From Girardinichthys multiradiatus (lineage: Eukaryota > Chordata > Actinopteri > Cyprinodontiformes > Goodeidae): DNA of 64,000 nucleotides. The number at the start of each line of letters is the position of its first letter. The first letter of the stretch is position 1. The stretch covers positions 3,257,249-3,321,248 of the forward strand of contig NC_061816.1 in assembly GCF_021462225.1 (NCBI RefSeq), in the 5' to 3' direction. Of the stretch, positions 1 to 9,947 are shown piece by piece. Both the position numbers and the translations under genes were made by a program. The notes beneath the pieces were generated by a model, which had not been told where the DNA came from, ran no database searches, and was given only the letters and a program-made list of their open reading frames with translations.

Positions 1-600
1 CTAGCAACATTTTGAGAATTTAAGGAGACACTGTATTCTCAATTATTTTTTTAAAATGTTTTTTTCAATGCAATAAATTAGCCACCGTTCATTGTCAGAG
101 CCTAGCCTTGTGGGTCTGAGTGCCTCTGCAAGCAAGTTTTAACCTGACCATTTGGAAAATGTGGTCATATTTAAATGATGATTGTGTGCTGGGGTGAGGT
201 ATTGATGCACAACTGTGTCAAGATCTCAACTCAAACTGGACTGTTGAGACGAGCTGTTTTTAAAAAGTTGATCTTAGATTTGCAGTATATCGTACTTAAG
301 GTAAAAATGGTAAAGGTAAAAATAATTGAAAATCCTTAAAAGTAGCAAGAAAATAGCTTTAAAGAAACACAATTACATTAATGGATATCTTTTGTATTTT
401 AAAATTTCGTATTTATACCATGACACCGTGAAGCCAGTATATTTACACTCAAGGTTATCACACCATTGTGGCATCTCTGATTTTACCTACTGTACTGTTC
501 ACTGATAATATTTATCAGATTCTTTTCTCTAGTTTTAATTTTTATCATTTTTGTAAAATTGTCAGGATAAAATTGTTTATAATGCATGTAATGTGTTTCA
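1..600. other. AT-rich noncoding flank of the first zinc-finger gene
   Basis: I see no coding frame. The last ~60 bases closely match the intron sequence that precedes the acceptor of the second zinc-finger gene near 55,210-55,270 on the other strand. This stretch is therefore best read as intron upstream of a zinc-finger exon, with earlier exons outside the window. Confidence 0.5.
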
Positions 601-2604
601 ATGATGTCTGCAGAAGAGGCTCCTGAAGAACAGAGTCCTGATATGGACCAGCAGGAGTTGCAGCTCCTCCACGTAAAGGAGGAAAATGAGAGAATCTGGG
701 CCAGCCATGATGGAGAGCAAATTAATGTGAAGGAGAATGATGTTACCCGGTTTCCATCAACTGTTGTTCATATGAAGAGTGAAGAGGATGAAGAGAAACA
801 TCTGTTCTCTCAGCTTCATCAACAGCAAACAGAAGACAGAGATCTTCCAAGCAGCAGCTCAGGTGACCAGATAAAAGCAGAAATTAAAGAAGAGGACTGT
901 GGGACAGCAGAATCCAGCAGGAATCCAGATCTAAATACTCATAGAGGCTCTTCCAACTATTCAGAGACTGAAGATGATGAAGAGGATGATGATGTGAAGC
1001 ATCATGAATCTGAGCTTAAACGCTTGTCAGACTCTGAAACTGAAGACAGTGAGGATGATTGGAAGGAGAGCAGGACTCCAGGGTCAGGCAGAAACACTGT
1101 CAAAAAATCTTTGAGCTGCTCTGAGTGTGGGGGAAAATTTGCTAACAGACGCTCTCTTCAGAGTCACATGACATGTCATCCAAGATTGTCTTCAGAATGT
1201 TTCAGTAATGAGACGTGTTTCAGAGAGAAGAAAATAATGGATTCATTCACCAAAGTCCCGACGAGTAGTAAACATTTTAACTGTGGTGAGTGTGGTAAAA
1301 GTTTTAAATGGAAACGAGACATTAGCAGACACATGAGACTCCACACAGGAGACAAACCCTTTGGTTGTGATGTTTGTGGGAAAAGATTTACCCAAAAATC
1401 AAGTTTTAACAAGCATATGAGAATCCACACAAGTGACAAACCTTTTGGTTGTGATGCATGTGGGAAAAGATTTAACCAAAAGTCACATTTAAACATACAC
1501 ATGAGAATCCACACAGGAGACAAACCTTTTGTTTGTGATGTTTGTGGGAAAAGATTTAACCAAAAGTCACATTTAAACACACACATGAGAATCCACACAG
1601 GAGACAAACCTTTTGTTTGTGATGTTTGTGGGAAAAGATTTAACCAAAAGTCACATTTAAACACACACATGAGAATCCACACAGGAGACAAACCTTTTGT
1701 TTGTGGGAAAAGATTTAACCACAAATCAACTTTTTACCAGCACAAAATCATTCATTCAGGTAAGAAATCCTTTAGGTGTAGTGACTGTGGGAAAAGATTT
1801 TACCAAACTTCAGATTTAAAGAAACACCTGAGAATTCATACAGGAGACAAACCTTTTGGTTGTGATCTTTGTGGGAAAAGATTTACCAACAAATCAACTT
1901 TTTACAAGCACAAAATCATTCATTCAGGAAAGGAATCCTTTAGCTGTGTTGAATGTGGAAAAAGATTTGATCAAACTTCAGATTTAAAGAAACACATGAG
2001 AATTCACACAGGAGACAAACCATTTGGTTGTGATATTTGTGGGAAACGATTTAACCACAAATCAAGTTTAAACGAACACATAAAAACTCACACAGGGGAG
2101 AAATCTTTTGGATGTGGTACATGTGGCAAAAGATTTTCTTCCAAGTCAGATTTAAACAAACACATGAGAATTCACACAGGAGATAAACCCTTTGGTTGTG
2201 ATGCATGTGGAAAGAGATTTTACCAAAAATCAGCATTAGATACACACATGAGAATTCACACAGGAGAGAAACCCTTTAGTTGTGAAGCTTGTGGGAGAAG
2301 ATACGCCTACAAGTCAGTTTTAAGGAGACACATGAGAATTCACACAGGAGAGAAACCCTTTCATTGTGATGCATGTGGAAAGAGATTTCACCAAAAGTCA
2401 GCATTAGACTCACACGTGAGAATCCACACAGGAGAGAAACCCTTTAGTTGTGATATTTGTAGAAAAAGATTTATCTCCAAGTCACATTTAAACATACACA
2501 TTAGAATCCACACAGGAGACAAACCTTTTGGTTGTGCTGAATGTGGAAAGACATTTAACCAAAAGGGACATTTGAACAAACACATTAAAATCCACAGAGG
2601 ATAG
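601..2604 (+). CDS. C2H2 zinc-finger protein, 17 finger units (ZNF-1)
   Basis: Probable nuclear sequence-specific DNA-binding protein. Residues ~1-160 are acidic and carry the fish zinc-finger N-terminal signature (EEAPEEQSPDMDQQE, then HVKEENE and a DGEQ motif). A first isolated finger (CSECGGKFANRRSLQSH) sits near residues 172-195. After a ~35-residue gap comes a continuous array of 16 units with TGDKP/TGEKP linkers up to the stop. One unit in the middle has lost three residues (KPFVCGKRF) and so lacks one zinc-ligand cysteine. Two neighbouring fingers are identical over 84 nt (about 1522-1605 and 1606-1689). The frame is open from ATG 601, but an acceptor (TCTGCAG) ends at 613. The true coding exon probably begins at 614, with the first exon further upstream. 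In that case the MMSA start is intronic. Target sites are unknown. Confidence 0.88.
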   Translation: MMSAEEAPEEQSPDMDQQELQLLHVKEENERIWASHDGEQINVKENDVTRFPSTVVHMKSEEDEEKHLFSQLHQQQTEDRDLPSSSSGDQIKAEIKEEDCGTAESSRNPDLNTHRGSSNYSETEDDEEDDDVKHHESELKRLSDSETEDSEDDWKESRTPGSGRNTVKKSLSCSECGGKFANRRSLQSHMTCHPRLSSECFSNETCFREKKIMDSFTKVPTSSKHFNCGECGKSFKWKRDISRHMRLHTGDKPFGCDVCGKRFTQKSSFNKHMRIHTSDKPFGCDACGKRFNQKSHLNIHMRIHTGDKPFVCDVCGKRFNQKSHLNTHMRIHTGDKPFVCDVCGKRFNQKSHLNTHMRIHTGDKPFVCGKRFNHKSTFYQHKIIHSGKKSFRCSDCGKRFYQTSDLKKHLRIHTGDKPFGCDLCGKRFTNKSTFYKHKIIHSGKESFSCVECGKRFDQTSDLKKHMRIHTGDKPFGCDICGKRFNHKSSLNEHIKTHTGEKSFGCGTCGKRFSSKSDLNKHMRIHTGDKPFGCDACGKRFYQKSALDTHMRIHTGEKPFSCEACGRRYAYKSVLRRHMRIHTGEKPFHCDACGKRFHQKSALDSHVRIHTGEKPFSCDICRKRFISKSHLNIHIRIHTGDKPFGCAECGKTFNQKGHLNKHIKIHRG

Positions 2605-2671
2605 AGAAGCTCTTTTGTTGAGATGCTTGTCTTAAAAGATTATACAAAAAGTCAAAATTAAACCCACACTT
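2605..2671 (+). pseudogene. Decayed extra zinc finger after the ZNF-1 stop
   Basis: Directly after the stop the DNA still resembles a finger repeat. It has an AGAGAAGCTC stretch where GAGAAACCC is expected, a GATGCTTGT stretch, an AAAAGATTATACAAAAAGTC stretch and finally ACCCACAC. Base losses break the frame. The ancestral protein was probably at least one finger longer. Confidence 0.6.
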
Positions 2672-3317
2672 TTTTTTTAAACCGTGTCCTATCCGGCAGA
2701 GTGGCACTCAGAATTGATGTCTGATGGCCAAGAAGAAGCCTAACAGATTTACTTTTAGTAACACCATAATGCTCCACTTGAAATGTTATAAAAAACTTTA
2801 TAAGAAAATGCTTTGGGATTATTTTCATAGCAATGGACCTGAGACAGAAACGGAAAGGAAAAAAAAAAAAGGAAAAAAGAGAGAGGTGGGGCAAAAAGGG
2901 AGAGAAGAATACGGAGAAAGAAGGGTGAAATTAATACACGATATCACTCTAGAAGACTGCTTCTACACCTGCAGAAACATGTTTAACAACAGCATTGTTA
3001 CTGGCGATGCATGGTACTGAGTGCAAGATGTATTTAGGGGTAAATGTGGCTCAATTTAGAACATCTGTGTATCTGTTAACATCTGAATCTAAACACCTGT
3101 GGGTGTTAGTGTAAGCGCGCTTCTGTATATAAGGTTTCTCCATAACAATATGCAATAGTGTGAGGAGCCACCCAAGAAGAGGAGAGGGGAGCCCCAGGGG
3201 GACCACCCAGCAGCCATAATGCAGAAGCCCCAGGGAGCTGCAACAATGAGCCCACAGGCCTCGTCAGCAGCCGTTTACGCCGGAGCAGATCCAGCCATCC
3301 TCTATGCTCTATTCTCC
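2672..3317. other. Noncoding, no recognised feature
   Basis: Probable 3' flank or UTR of ZNF-1. The only visible structure is a purine-rich tract at about 2845-2910 (A runs and GGAAAAAAGAGAGAGG). The short open frames here look like chance frames in biased sequence. Confidence 0.4.
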
Positions 3318-3319
3318 CA

Positions 3320-3612
3320 GGTCCAGGTACCGATACCCAAGAGGGGTCCCAACCCATCTGCTTCAGTCGTTGTGTCTTTGGGCAAGACACTCCTTGCCTG
3401 CTGATGGTGGTCAGAGGGCCCGGTCATGCCGATTGTATGGTAGCCTCGCTCCTGTCAGTCTGCCCCAGGGCAGCTATGTCTACAATGTAGCTTACCACTG
3501 TCGGTGTGTGAATGTGTGTATGAATGAGTAGATGACTGATTGTAGTGTAAAGCACTTTGGGGTTATCGGACTTGATAAAGTGCTAGACAGCGGGCCATTT
3601 ATCATATAGTGG
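3320..3612 (+). repeat. SINE-like teleost interspersed repeat
   Basis: It contains phrases I recognise from a very common fish repeat: TTGTGTCTTTGGGCAAGACA, then TGCCTGCTGATGGTGGTC, then CCCCAGGGCAGCT, then GTGTGTGAATGTGTG, and finally a GTAAAGCACTTTGG motif near the 3' end. The boundaries are approximate and the family name is not assigned. Confidence 0.65.
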
Positions 3613-3640
3613 CAATAAACATGCAGCCTGAACCCTCCCA

Positions 3641-4450
3641 TTATGGATAACTTTGTCCGTTCATAGCTTCTCTGAGCTGCTCTGGTCTTCTGAGTCGGTT
3701 TGTTCTTGGCCTGCTTATAGAGGGACCAGTCCCCTCTGCTTTGGGCCTCTTCATGTGGTCTGACCCAGCTTCCTCAGGTGTGGTTGCTGTTGTTGTATGT
3801 GCAAAATGTCTTGGTGGACACACACATGTCCTCACCAAAACTGGTTTATGATGTCATTTTGTCAATGAGTTTTTTGAGGTCAGTGGCTGCAGCTTAAAAA
3901 ACACTCCAATCTGTGCATTCAAAGCAGGCCTGTGACTTTTGCTTTGATTCCTCTGTCCACTTCTTTATAGTCCTTACCACAGGCTTACAAGTTCTTTATT
4001 TCTGTTGGTTTGTATGAGCTGAAGCAGATGGTGTTCAGAGTCCTGAAGCTGCTCAGGGCACAGGCCAATAGGCATCTTTTAAAACTGTGTAGCAGTGGTC
4101 CAGAGTGTTAGCTTCTCTACTTGGGCTCTCTGTATTTAGGAAGTTTATAAGTGAGATTTGTGCTGTTTAAAATCTCAGTAAACAATGAGGGAATCTTGGT
4201 GTTTGTTCCTCCATGTCGTTATTAAGTTAGCTAGCTAAGGGCAGCAGATCTGTGGAAATTCCCCTTTCCTGTGCTGAGGAAGAGCAGCTCACTCATTTAG
4301 TTTGCCAAGGAGCGGATGTTCGCCCGGTAGATATACAGGAGCAGAGCTTGCAGTCCTTTCAGAGCTTGACACCTGCACATTTTCCCTGTCTGCTTCTCCA
4401 ATAATTCCCACAAAAAGCCACTGCACTTCCAACAAGGATCTCAAAAAACT
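3641..4450 (-). repeat. Non-LTR retrotransposon (LINE) fragment, endonuclease to RT linker
   Basis: Read on the minus strand, broken frames give NIRSLAN-like residues (about 4,310-4,340), LDHCY and LSEH-like residues (about 4,010-4,110), then KKWTEESK, CEDMC and TYNNS, and finally LYKQAKNK (about 3,690-3,720). The same blocks, in the same order, occur in the plus-strand LINE at 57-58.4 kb, so the two copies are one family. The blocks fit the apurinic-endonuclease C-terminus and the linker before reverse transcriptase in CR1/L2/Rex-type LINEs. Most of the endonuclease is deleted and several frameshifts and stops are present, so it is dead. Confidence 0.75.
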
Positions 4451-5870
4451 CTAGATGGGTGGAAACCGGAGAAAAGCTGCTCGGGGGGACTGACTGATTC
4501 TTACAAGTTCTCTGGTTGCACGTAAGTGTAGTACAAATGCAAAGTACAGTACAAATACAGGTAAAAAAAAATCACAAAGTACAGCGAGCGTAGTACTGAG
4601 ACGGCCTTCTACAGTGCCATTTTGGATTTAACTGAATCCACAATGGTCTGGGTTGGGTCCTTGTAGTGCTTGACGGTTGTTCACCTTTTTTGCTAGAGAT
4701 CACACGTTTCTCTTTGTAGTCGATGAAAAAGATGGTTTAAACCCTCGAACACTTGGTAAACTCCCCATCCCTACCAAACCCTCCCCCCACCTATGGTGCA
4801 TCCACACTGGTTCCTCGTTAGCTCTTTAGATCGCAATTTGGGTATTTGACCTTTTGATTTGTCCTTGTAAACAACTGTGTCATTGTTATGGTGATACATT
4901 ACATTAAAATCCACAAGAATATTATCAACCAGAAAACATGGTAAAAAATCCTAAAGAATAAAAAAAAACTTGTCATGTAACAAGTTGCTATCTTGTGCCA
5001 TGCAATTCTAGAATTTCGTTGAATCATTAAGCGCTAATACAGAGTGAGGCAGATGTCACAGAAGGCACCAGAAAGAACTGCACGAAGGATCACTCTGACC
5101 CCTGCAGGACCAAAGATCTAGAGCAATGGCTGGAAATGTAATGTGGAGGGCTCCCTACAGCCCGGAATGTGGAAAAACCTTAAAAGAGACAGGGGGGAAA
5201 ACTTGAGTAGTGCAACCCCTCTAGGACTGTGGGAGGGATAACATGTTCAATCCTATAGTGTGTGGTGTCCAGCCACATGGCAAGCACAACACACCACACA
5301 CGAACAGATTTCACTCACAAACATTCAGATTTCAGACGGGAATTCTCGCAAACCCTCTCGAGATCAAACGTGGGTTCAGAGTAATTCCCTTCCGTGTTTC
5401 TGGCACCTCGCTTTCTGATTGGTTACACATCACATTCAAAAGGCTGCATGCTTCTATGTCCTCAGGGAATACCCCACAGGGTAGGAAATCGGGACAAGAC
5501 GATCCAACATGTTGAATATGTCCAATTTGAGTTCGGAGCGGTCCCAATGTCCTTCCGAGCAGACTAGATCACTCCACACACAGCAGGATTATCTGATAAG
5601 ATTACCTTAATAGCCAGCACCGTTATCAGGCATGTCGGAAGTGGATGATCGTGGCGCAAATCAGCATAAAATCCTGCCGTGTGAATATTACTTACCTTCT
5701 GATTTGTGTTGTGACTGGTTGTTTGAACATATATTAATTGTTGTCCTTAATTACCTTTAAAACTAATTTTACCTCATTTCCAAATTCCTCAAAATAAATC
5801 TTGGTTATTAAACATCAATATCAACACTGAACTGTGACATCATTGCAACAATTTTATTGGTCCCCTTTTC
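4451..5870. other. Noncoding, no recognised gene
   Basis: Unique-looking sequence, perhaps including the 5' part of the adjacent LINE up to ~4,900. Frames at 5,243-5,515 and its antisense have no family features. A stretch at 5,220-5,660 is less AT-rich than its surroundings and may be a repeat, but I cannot place it. Confidence 0.35.
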
Positions 5871-5879
5871 CCTTTTTAT

Positions 5880-6165
5880 TTGTATATATTTTCATTAGTT
5901 TCTGTATTCCTTCATTTTGCTTGGTAGTTTTGGTTGAATTGTTCTAGTCTAGTATTTTGTCAATTGAAATATTTTAACCTGGAGTTTAATTATTTTTGTT
6001 GATAAATTCTTACAGTTTGAAAATAAGTTGTTGTGAATTGATTACGTGTGTACAGACTTTGCTGTTCAGTAATGCCAGTGCTCTAATCACCCTTTCATCT
6101 ATTGTTATAATACCAGCGCCATATTCAGCTGGTGTTAACATGACAATACTTGATAGACTGATGGT
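5880..6165 (+). repeat. Diverged relative of one end of the 45.4-48.4 kb LTR-like element
   Basis: Blocks such as TGCTTGGTAGTTT, TTTTTGTTGATAAATTCTT and TAATACCAGCGCC match, with substitutions, the reverse complement of about 45,450-45,740 in the same order. This is an old copy of that element in the opposite orientation. The edges are uncertain. Confidence 0.6.
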
Positions 6166-7278
6166 TTGGTTTTTAACTTTTAACTGCAATCGTTTTCATA
6201 TCATCAGTGTCGGTTTACAGCCATCTGTGACGAAACACAGAATAAATCCTTCATTCAAAGTAATATTTTATTGGGTTCTAAACTAACCAGGAGCTGTTTT
6301 TTCTCTTCTTTGCCTCAGAAGCGACAAAACACTGAACTCCACTTTTACAAACCTCCTTAAAAACTGTCAAAGTTGCAACTCTACATGGAGTTTGTATTAA
6401 GTTTATAAAAGTCACAAATGGCAGATGTGGCACTATTATTGGTTATAGTTTTATTGCTGATAATCACAACTTTTGATTCCATGAGGGAAGACCTCACTCC
6501 CACAGTTACCTCTCAGCGTCGATGTTCCTGTTTTGGTGTTTTTAGAAACCAGTTGAAAACCTTTCTGGTTTATCAGGGTTTTATGTCATGATTGTATTGT
6601 GAATGTTTTTACCTGGCTTATGGTGATTTGTAATTTAATTTTGCCTGGGTTGTCCAGCGCTCTGACTGTCGGAAATCTGGAGCTGAATACGGAAACTTTA
6701 CTTACTTTTCTGGCCGCATGTGGTGCCAACTTGGACCTCCAGCATCTCACTTTTACCCTACCTGCTTCATTTATTACAAACCTCTGACAAGAAGTCATAC
6801 CTTTTATTAATAATAACCACTGACTTTATGTTGATTAGCAGCTGAAAAAATGCACTGTACATTATTTTTTAGTTTTTAACTTTTAGTCTTATTTTTATTT
6901 TAATCGTGGTTGTTTTACATTTTTCTTGGCAAATTAATCTTACTTTAAATGGAACTATTTTAATCTTTCCTGACTCCTATATTATTTAGTTTAGTTTTAC
7001 TGCAGTATCTTTGTTTTTGTCTTGGTTTTAAAAGGAGCAATAAAAGCAAGGTTGAATTAAACTGAAGATCCCTACATTAAATATAGATGAATGTGTTAAG
7101 GAACTTTAGCTGATTTCTTTAAGTGTAAGTGATGCAGTTATAATTGAATGCATTGATTTGAAATGAATCAGTGTCAAAATAAAGTGGCTTGTAGACTTCC
7201 AATTTTCCATTTAATTACATATTGATTCTTTTAAGTAGATCTTGAGCTGTTAGAAAGTTCAGTTTAATTCAGTTTATT
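6166..7278. other. AT-rich noncoding, no recognised feature
   Basis: Both strands show only short frames with no family signature. Nothing here can be called a gene, RNA or repeat with support. Confidence 0.35.
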
Positions 7279-7280
7279 TA

Positions 7281-8844
7281 CAGGTCCTTCTCAAAATATT
7301 AGCATATTGTGATAAAGTTCATTATTTTCCATAATGTCATGATGAAAATTTAACATTCATATATTTTAGATTAATTGCACATTAACTGAAATATTTCAGG
7401 TCTTTTATTGTCTTAATACGGATGATTTTGGAATACAGCTCATGAAAACCCAAAATTCCTATCTCACAAAATTAGCATATCATTAAAAGGGTCTCTAAAC
7501 GAGCTATGAACCTAATCATCTGAATCAACGAGTTAACTCTAAACACCTGCAAAAGATTCCTGAGGCCTTTAAAACTCCCAGCCTGGTTCATCACTCAAAA
7601 CCCCAATCACGGGTAAGACTGCCGACCTGACTGCTGTCCAGAAGGCCACTATTGAATTGACACCCTCAAGCAAGAGGGAAAGACACAGAAAGAAATTTCT
7701 GAACGAATAGGCTGTTCCCAGAGTGCTGTATCAAGGCACCTCAGTGGGAAGTCTGTGGGAAGGAAAAAGTGTGGCAGAAAACGCTGCACAACGAGAAGAG
7801 GTGACCGGACCCTGAGGAAGATTTTGGAGAAGGGCCGATTCCAGACCTTGGGGGACCTGCGGAAGCAGTGGACTGAGTCTGGAGTAGAAACATCCAGAGC
7901 CACCGTGCACAGGTGTGTGCAGGAAATGGGCTACAGGTGCCGCATTCCCCAGACCTGGGCTACAGAGAAGCAGCACTGGACTGTTGCTTAGTGGTCGAAA
8001 GTACTTTTTTCGGATGAAAGCAAATTCTGCATGTCATTCGGAAATCAAGGTGCCAGAGTCTGGAGGAAGACTGGGGAGAAGGAAATGCCAGAAGTCCAGT
8101 GTCAAGTACCCACAGTCAGTGATGGTCTGGTTGCCGTGTCAGCTGCTGGTGTTGGTCCACTGTGTTTTATCAAGGGCAGGGTCAATGCAGCTAGCTATCA
8201 GGAGATTTTGGAGCACTTCATGCTTCCATCTGCTGAAAAGCTTTATGGAGATGAAGATTTCATTTTTCAGCACGACCTGGCACCTGCTCACAGTGCCAAA
8301 ACCACTGGTAAATGGTTTACTGACCATGGTATCACTGTGCTCAATTGGCTTGCCAACTCTCCTGACCTGAACCCCATAGAGAATCTGTGGGATATTGTGA
8401 AGAGAACGTTGAGAAACTCAAGACCCAACACTCTGGATGAGCTAAAGGCCGTTATCGAAGCATCCTGGGCCTCCATAAGACCTCAGCAGTGCCACAGGCT
8501 GATTGCCTCCATGCCACGCCGCATTGAAGCAGTAATTTCTGCCAAAGGATTCCCGACCAAGTATTGAGTGAATAACTGTACATGATTATTTGAAGGTTGA
8601 CGTTTTTTGTATTAAAAACGCTTTTCTTTTATTGGTCGGATGAAATATGCTAATTTTGTGAGATAGGAATTTTGGGTTTTCATGAGCTGTATGCCACAAT
8701 CATCCGTATTAAGACAATAAAAGACCTGATATATTTCAGTTAGTCTGCAATGAATCTAAAATATATGAATGTTAAATTTTCATCATTATATTATAGAAAA
8801 TAACGAACTTTATCACAATATGCTAATATTTTGAGAAGGACCTG
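7281..8844 (+). mobile_element. Tc1-like DNA transposon, family A, copy 1 (decayed)
   Basis: Both ends carry the family A terminus (starts CAGGTCCTTCTCAAAATATT, ends in its reverse complement) and are flanked by TA at 7279-7280 and 8845-8846. Long (~200 bp) terminal inverted repeats surround one transposase frame. Compared with the intact copy at 48.5-50.1 kb it has several lesions and about 46 fewer bases. It is a dead copy that could only be moved by a transposase supplied elsewhere. Confidence 0.93.
7609..8567 (+). pseudogene. Tc1 family A transposase pseudogene
   Basis: Alignment by eye to the intact 334-codon transposase shows the breaks. The start codon is ACG (7609-7611). A 5-bp duplication at ~7,650-7,660 (ATTGAATTGA) shifts the frame. 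A 42-bp in-frame deletion lies at ~7,951. A TAG occurs at 7989-7991. Further frame changes occur around 8,020-8,135. The catalytic-domain text (QHDLAPAH, then NPIENLW) is still readable in the last ~500 bp. Confidence 0.9.
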
Positions 8845-8846
8845 TA

Positions 8847-9856
8847 TAACTGAGTGTGTGTGCAAGAACTAGACTGTCAACACAAATAGTCGCCTTTGTC
8901 CTTGAGGAGACAGATGGAAGTTTTCTCAATCGGCCGCAAAGTTTTATCTGGGTCACAGCTGTCAGGGGGTGCTGGGAAAGAGCGCCATGTTTACATAACA
9001 TCCAGGAGATATTTTGTCGACAGCAACTTAGCAGAATCTACCAAGACTACGTTGGGGCACCAGATTTAGAAAAACAATAAATGTTCTGGTTCAAGCAGTA
9101 TTGTGGATTTCCAACCACTTTAAGAGTTTTTACTGTTATCTCTCAATTGCGAATCCAAATATCCAAATTTCTGGGACTTTATGCAACATTTAGTCAGTTG
9201 TAGACGAACTACTTTCAGTGTTTATAAGACGAGATGTTTCAACGTTGTTTATATGCACGAAATAGCGCGTAGATCAGTGTTATTGTTGTAAGGCTGCTGT
9301 TACAGTTGTTAGCAATACGAACAAAAACAAGCAGGAACTGGAACGCTACAACTCGGAAATGACGTAAGTTCCGACGTCCCAGTTCCGACTTCCGAGGTTC
9401 CGCAGCATTTATCCTTTGTTCCCTGTTCGTCAGCAGCCCAGAAGCGGGAGTGTTGATAAAGCTGTAAGAGAGCTGCAGCAGCAACAGTTGATGAACTCTG
9501 GAAAGAAGTCCAGCAGCTTGAGGAACATCTGGTCAAAGAAACTGGAGAGAAGCAGGAGCTCAAACAGCGGCAGGACGCAGCAGAGGAAGAGACACCAGAT
9601 GATGGATGATGTTTTCCAGCCCAGATTAGGTTTGGATGTTTCCTTCTTCATGCCAACTGTGTGGATGGTAGTTAAAGTTTAGGAGCCGTTTTCAGTCTGC
9701 TGGTGGATTATTCCTCTGAATTAGAACTCGTTGTTAGGATAGTGAAACATCAGCAGGAGCTTCTGGAGCCCAGCTCAGAAATATTAGAGTTTGAAACGAC
9801 AGAGGATCATCTAACTGCGGTGAAGTAGAAATCAGATGTGTCCATCCATGGTGTAT
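8847..9856. other. Noncoding; short coiled-coil-like frame of unknown status
   Basis: No gene is recognised. After an AG at ~9,488, a frame to ~9,608 reads as a charged coiled-coil-like peptide (VDELWKEVQQLEEH onward) and ends in a stop. It could be an exon relic, but there is no supporting context. Confidence 0.3.
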
Positions 9857-9947
9857 TACGTGTCGAAGCCGTCTCTGCTTCCCCGGGTCCGTTGATTTGG
9901 GCACAGGTTTCAAAAGAGTGAAATAAACACAAAGTACAATTAGCTTA

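Noticed and set aside
1176..1724. 182-codon minus-strand frame with internal repeats
   Set aside because: It is the antisense shadow of the repeated fingers of ZNF-1. Its repeats mirror the 84-nt finger unit.
2724..3020. 98-codon frame after ZNF-1
   Set aside because: Lysine-rich text from a purine tract. No motif and no splice context.
9489..9608. Charged coiled-coil-like peptide
   Set aside because: Too short and without a partner exon. Kept only as a remark in the spacer entry.
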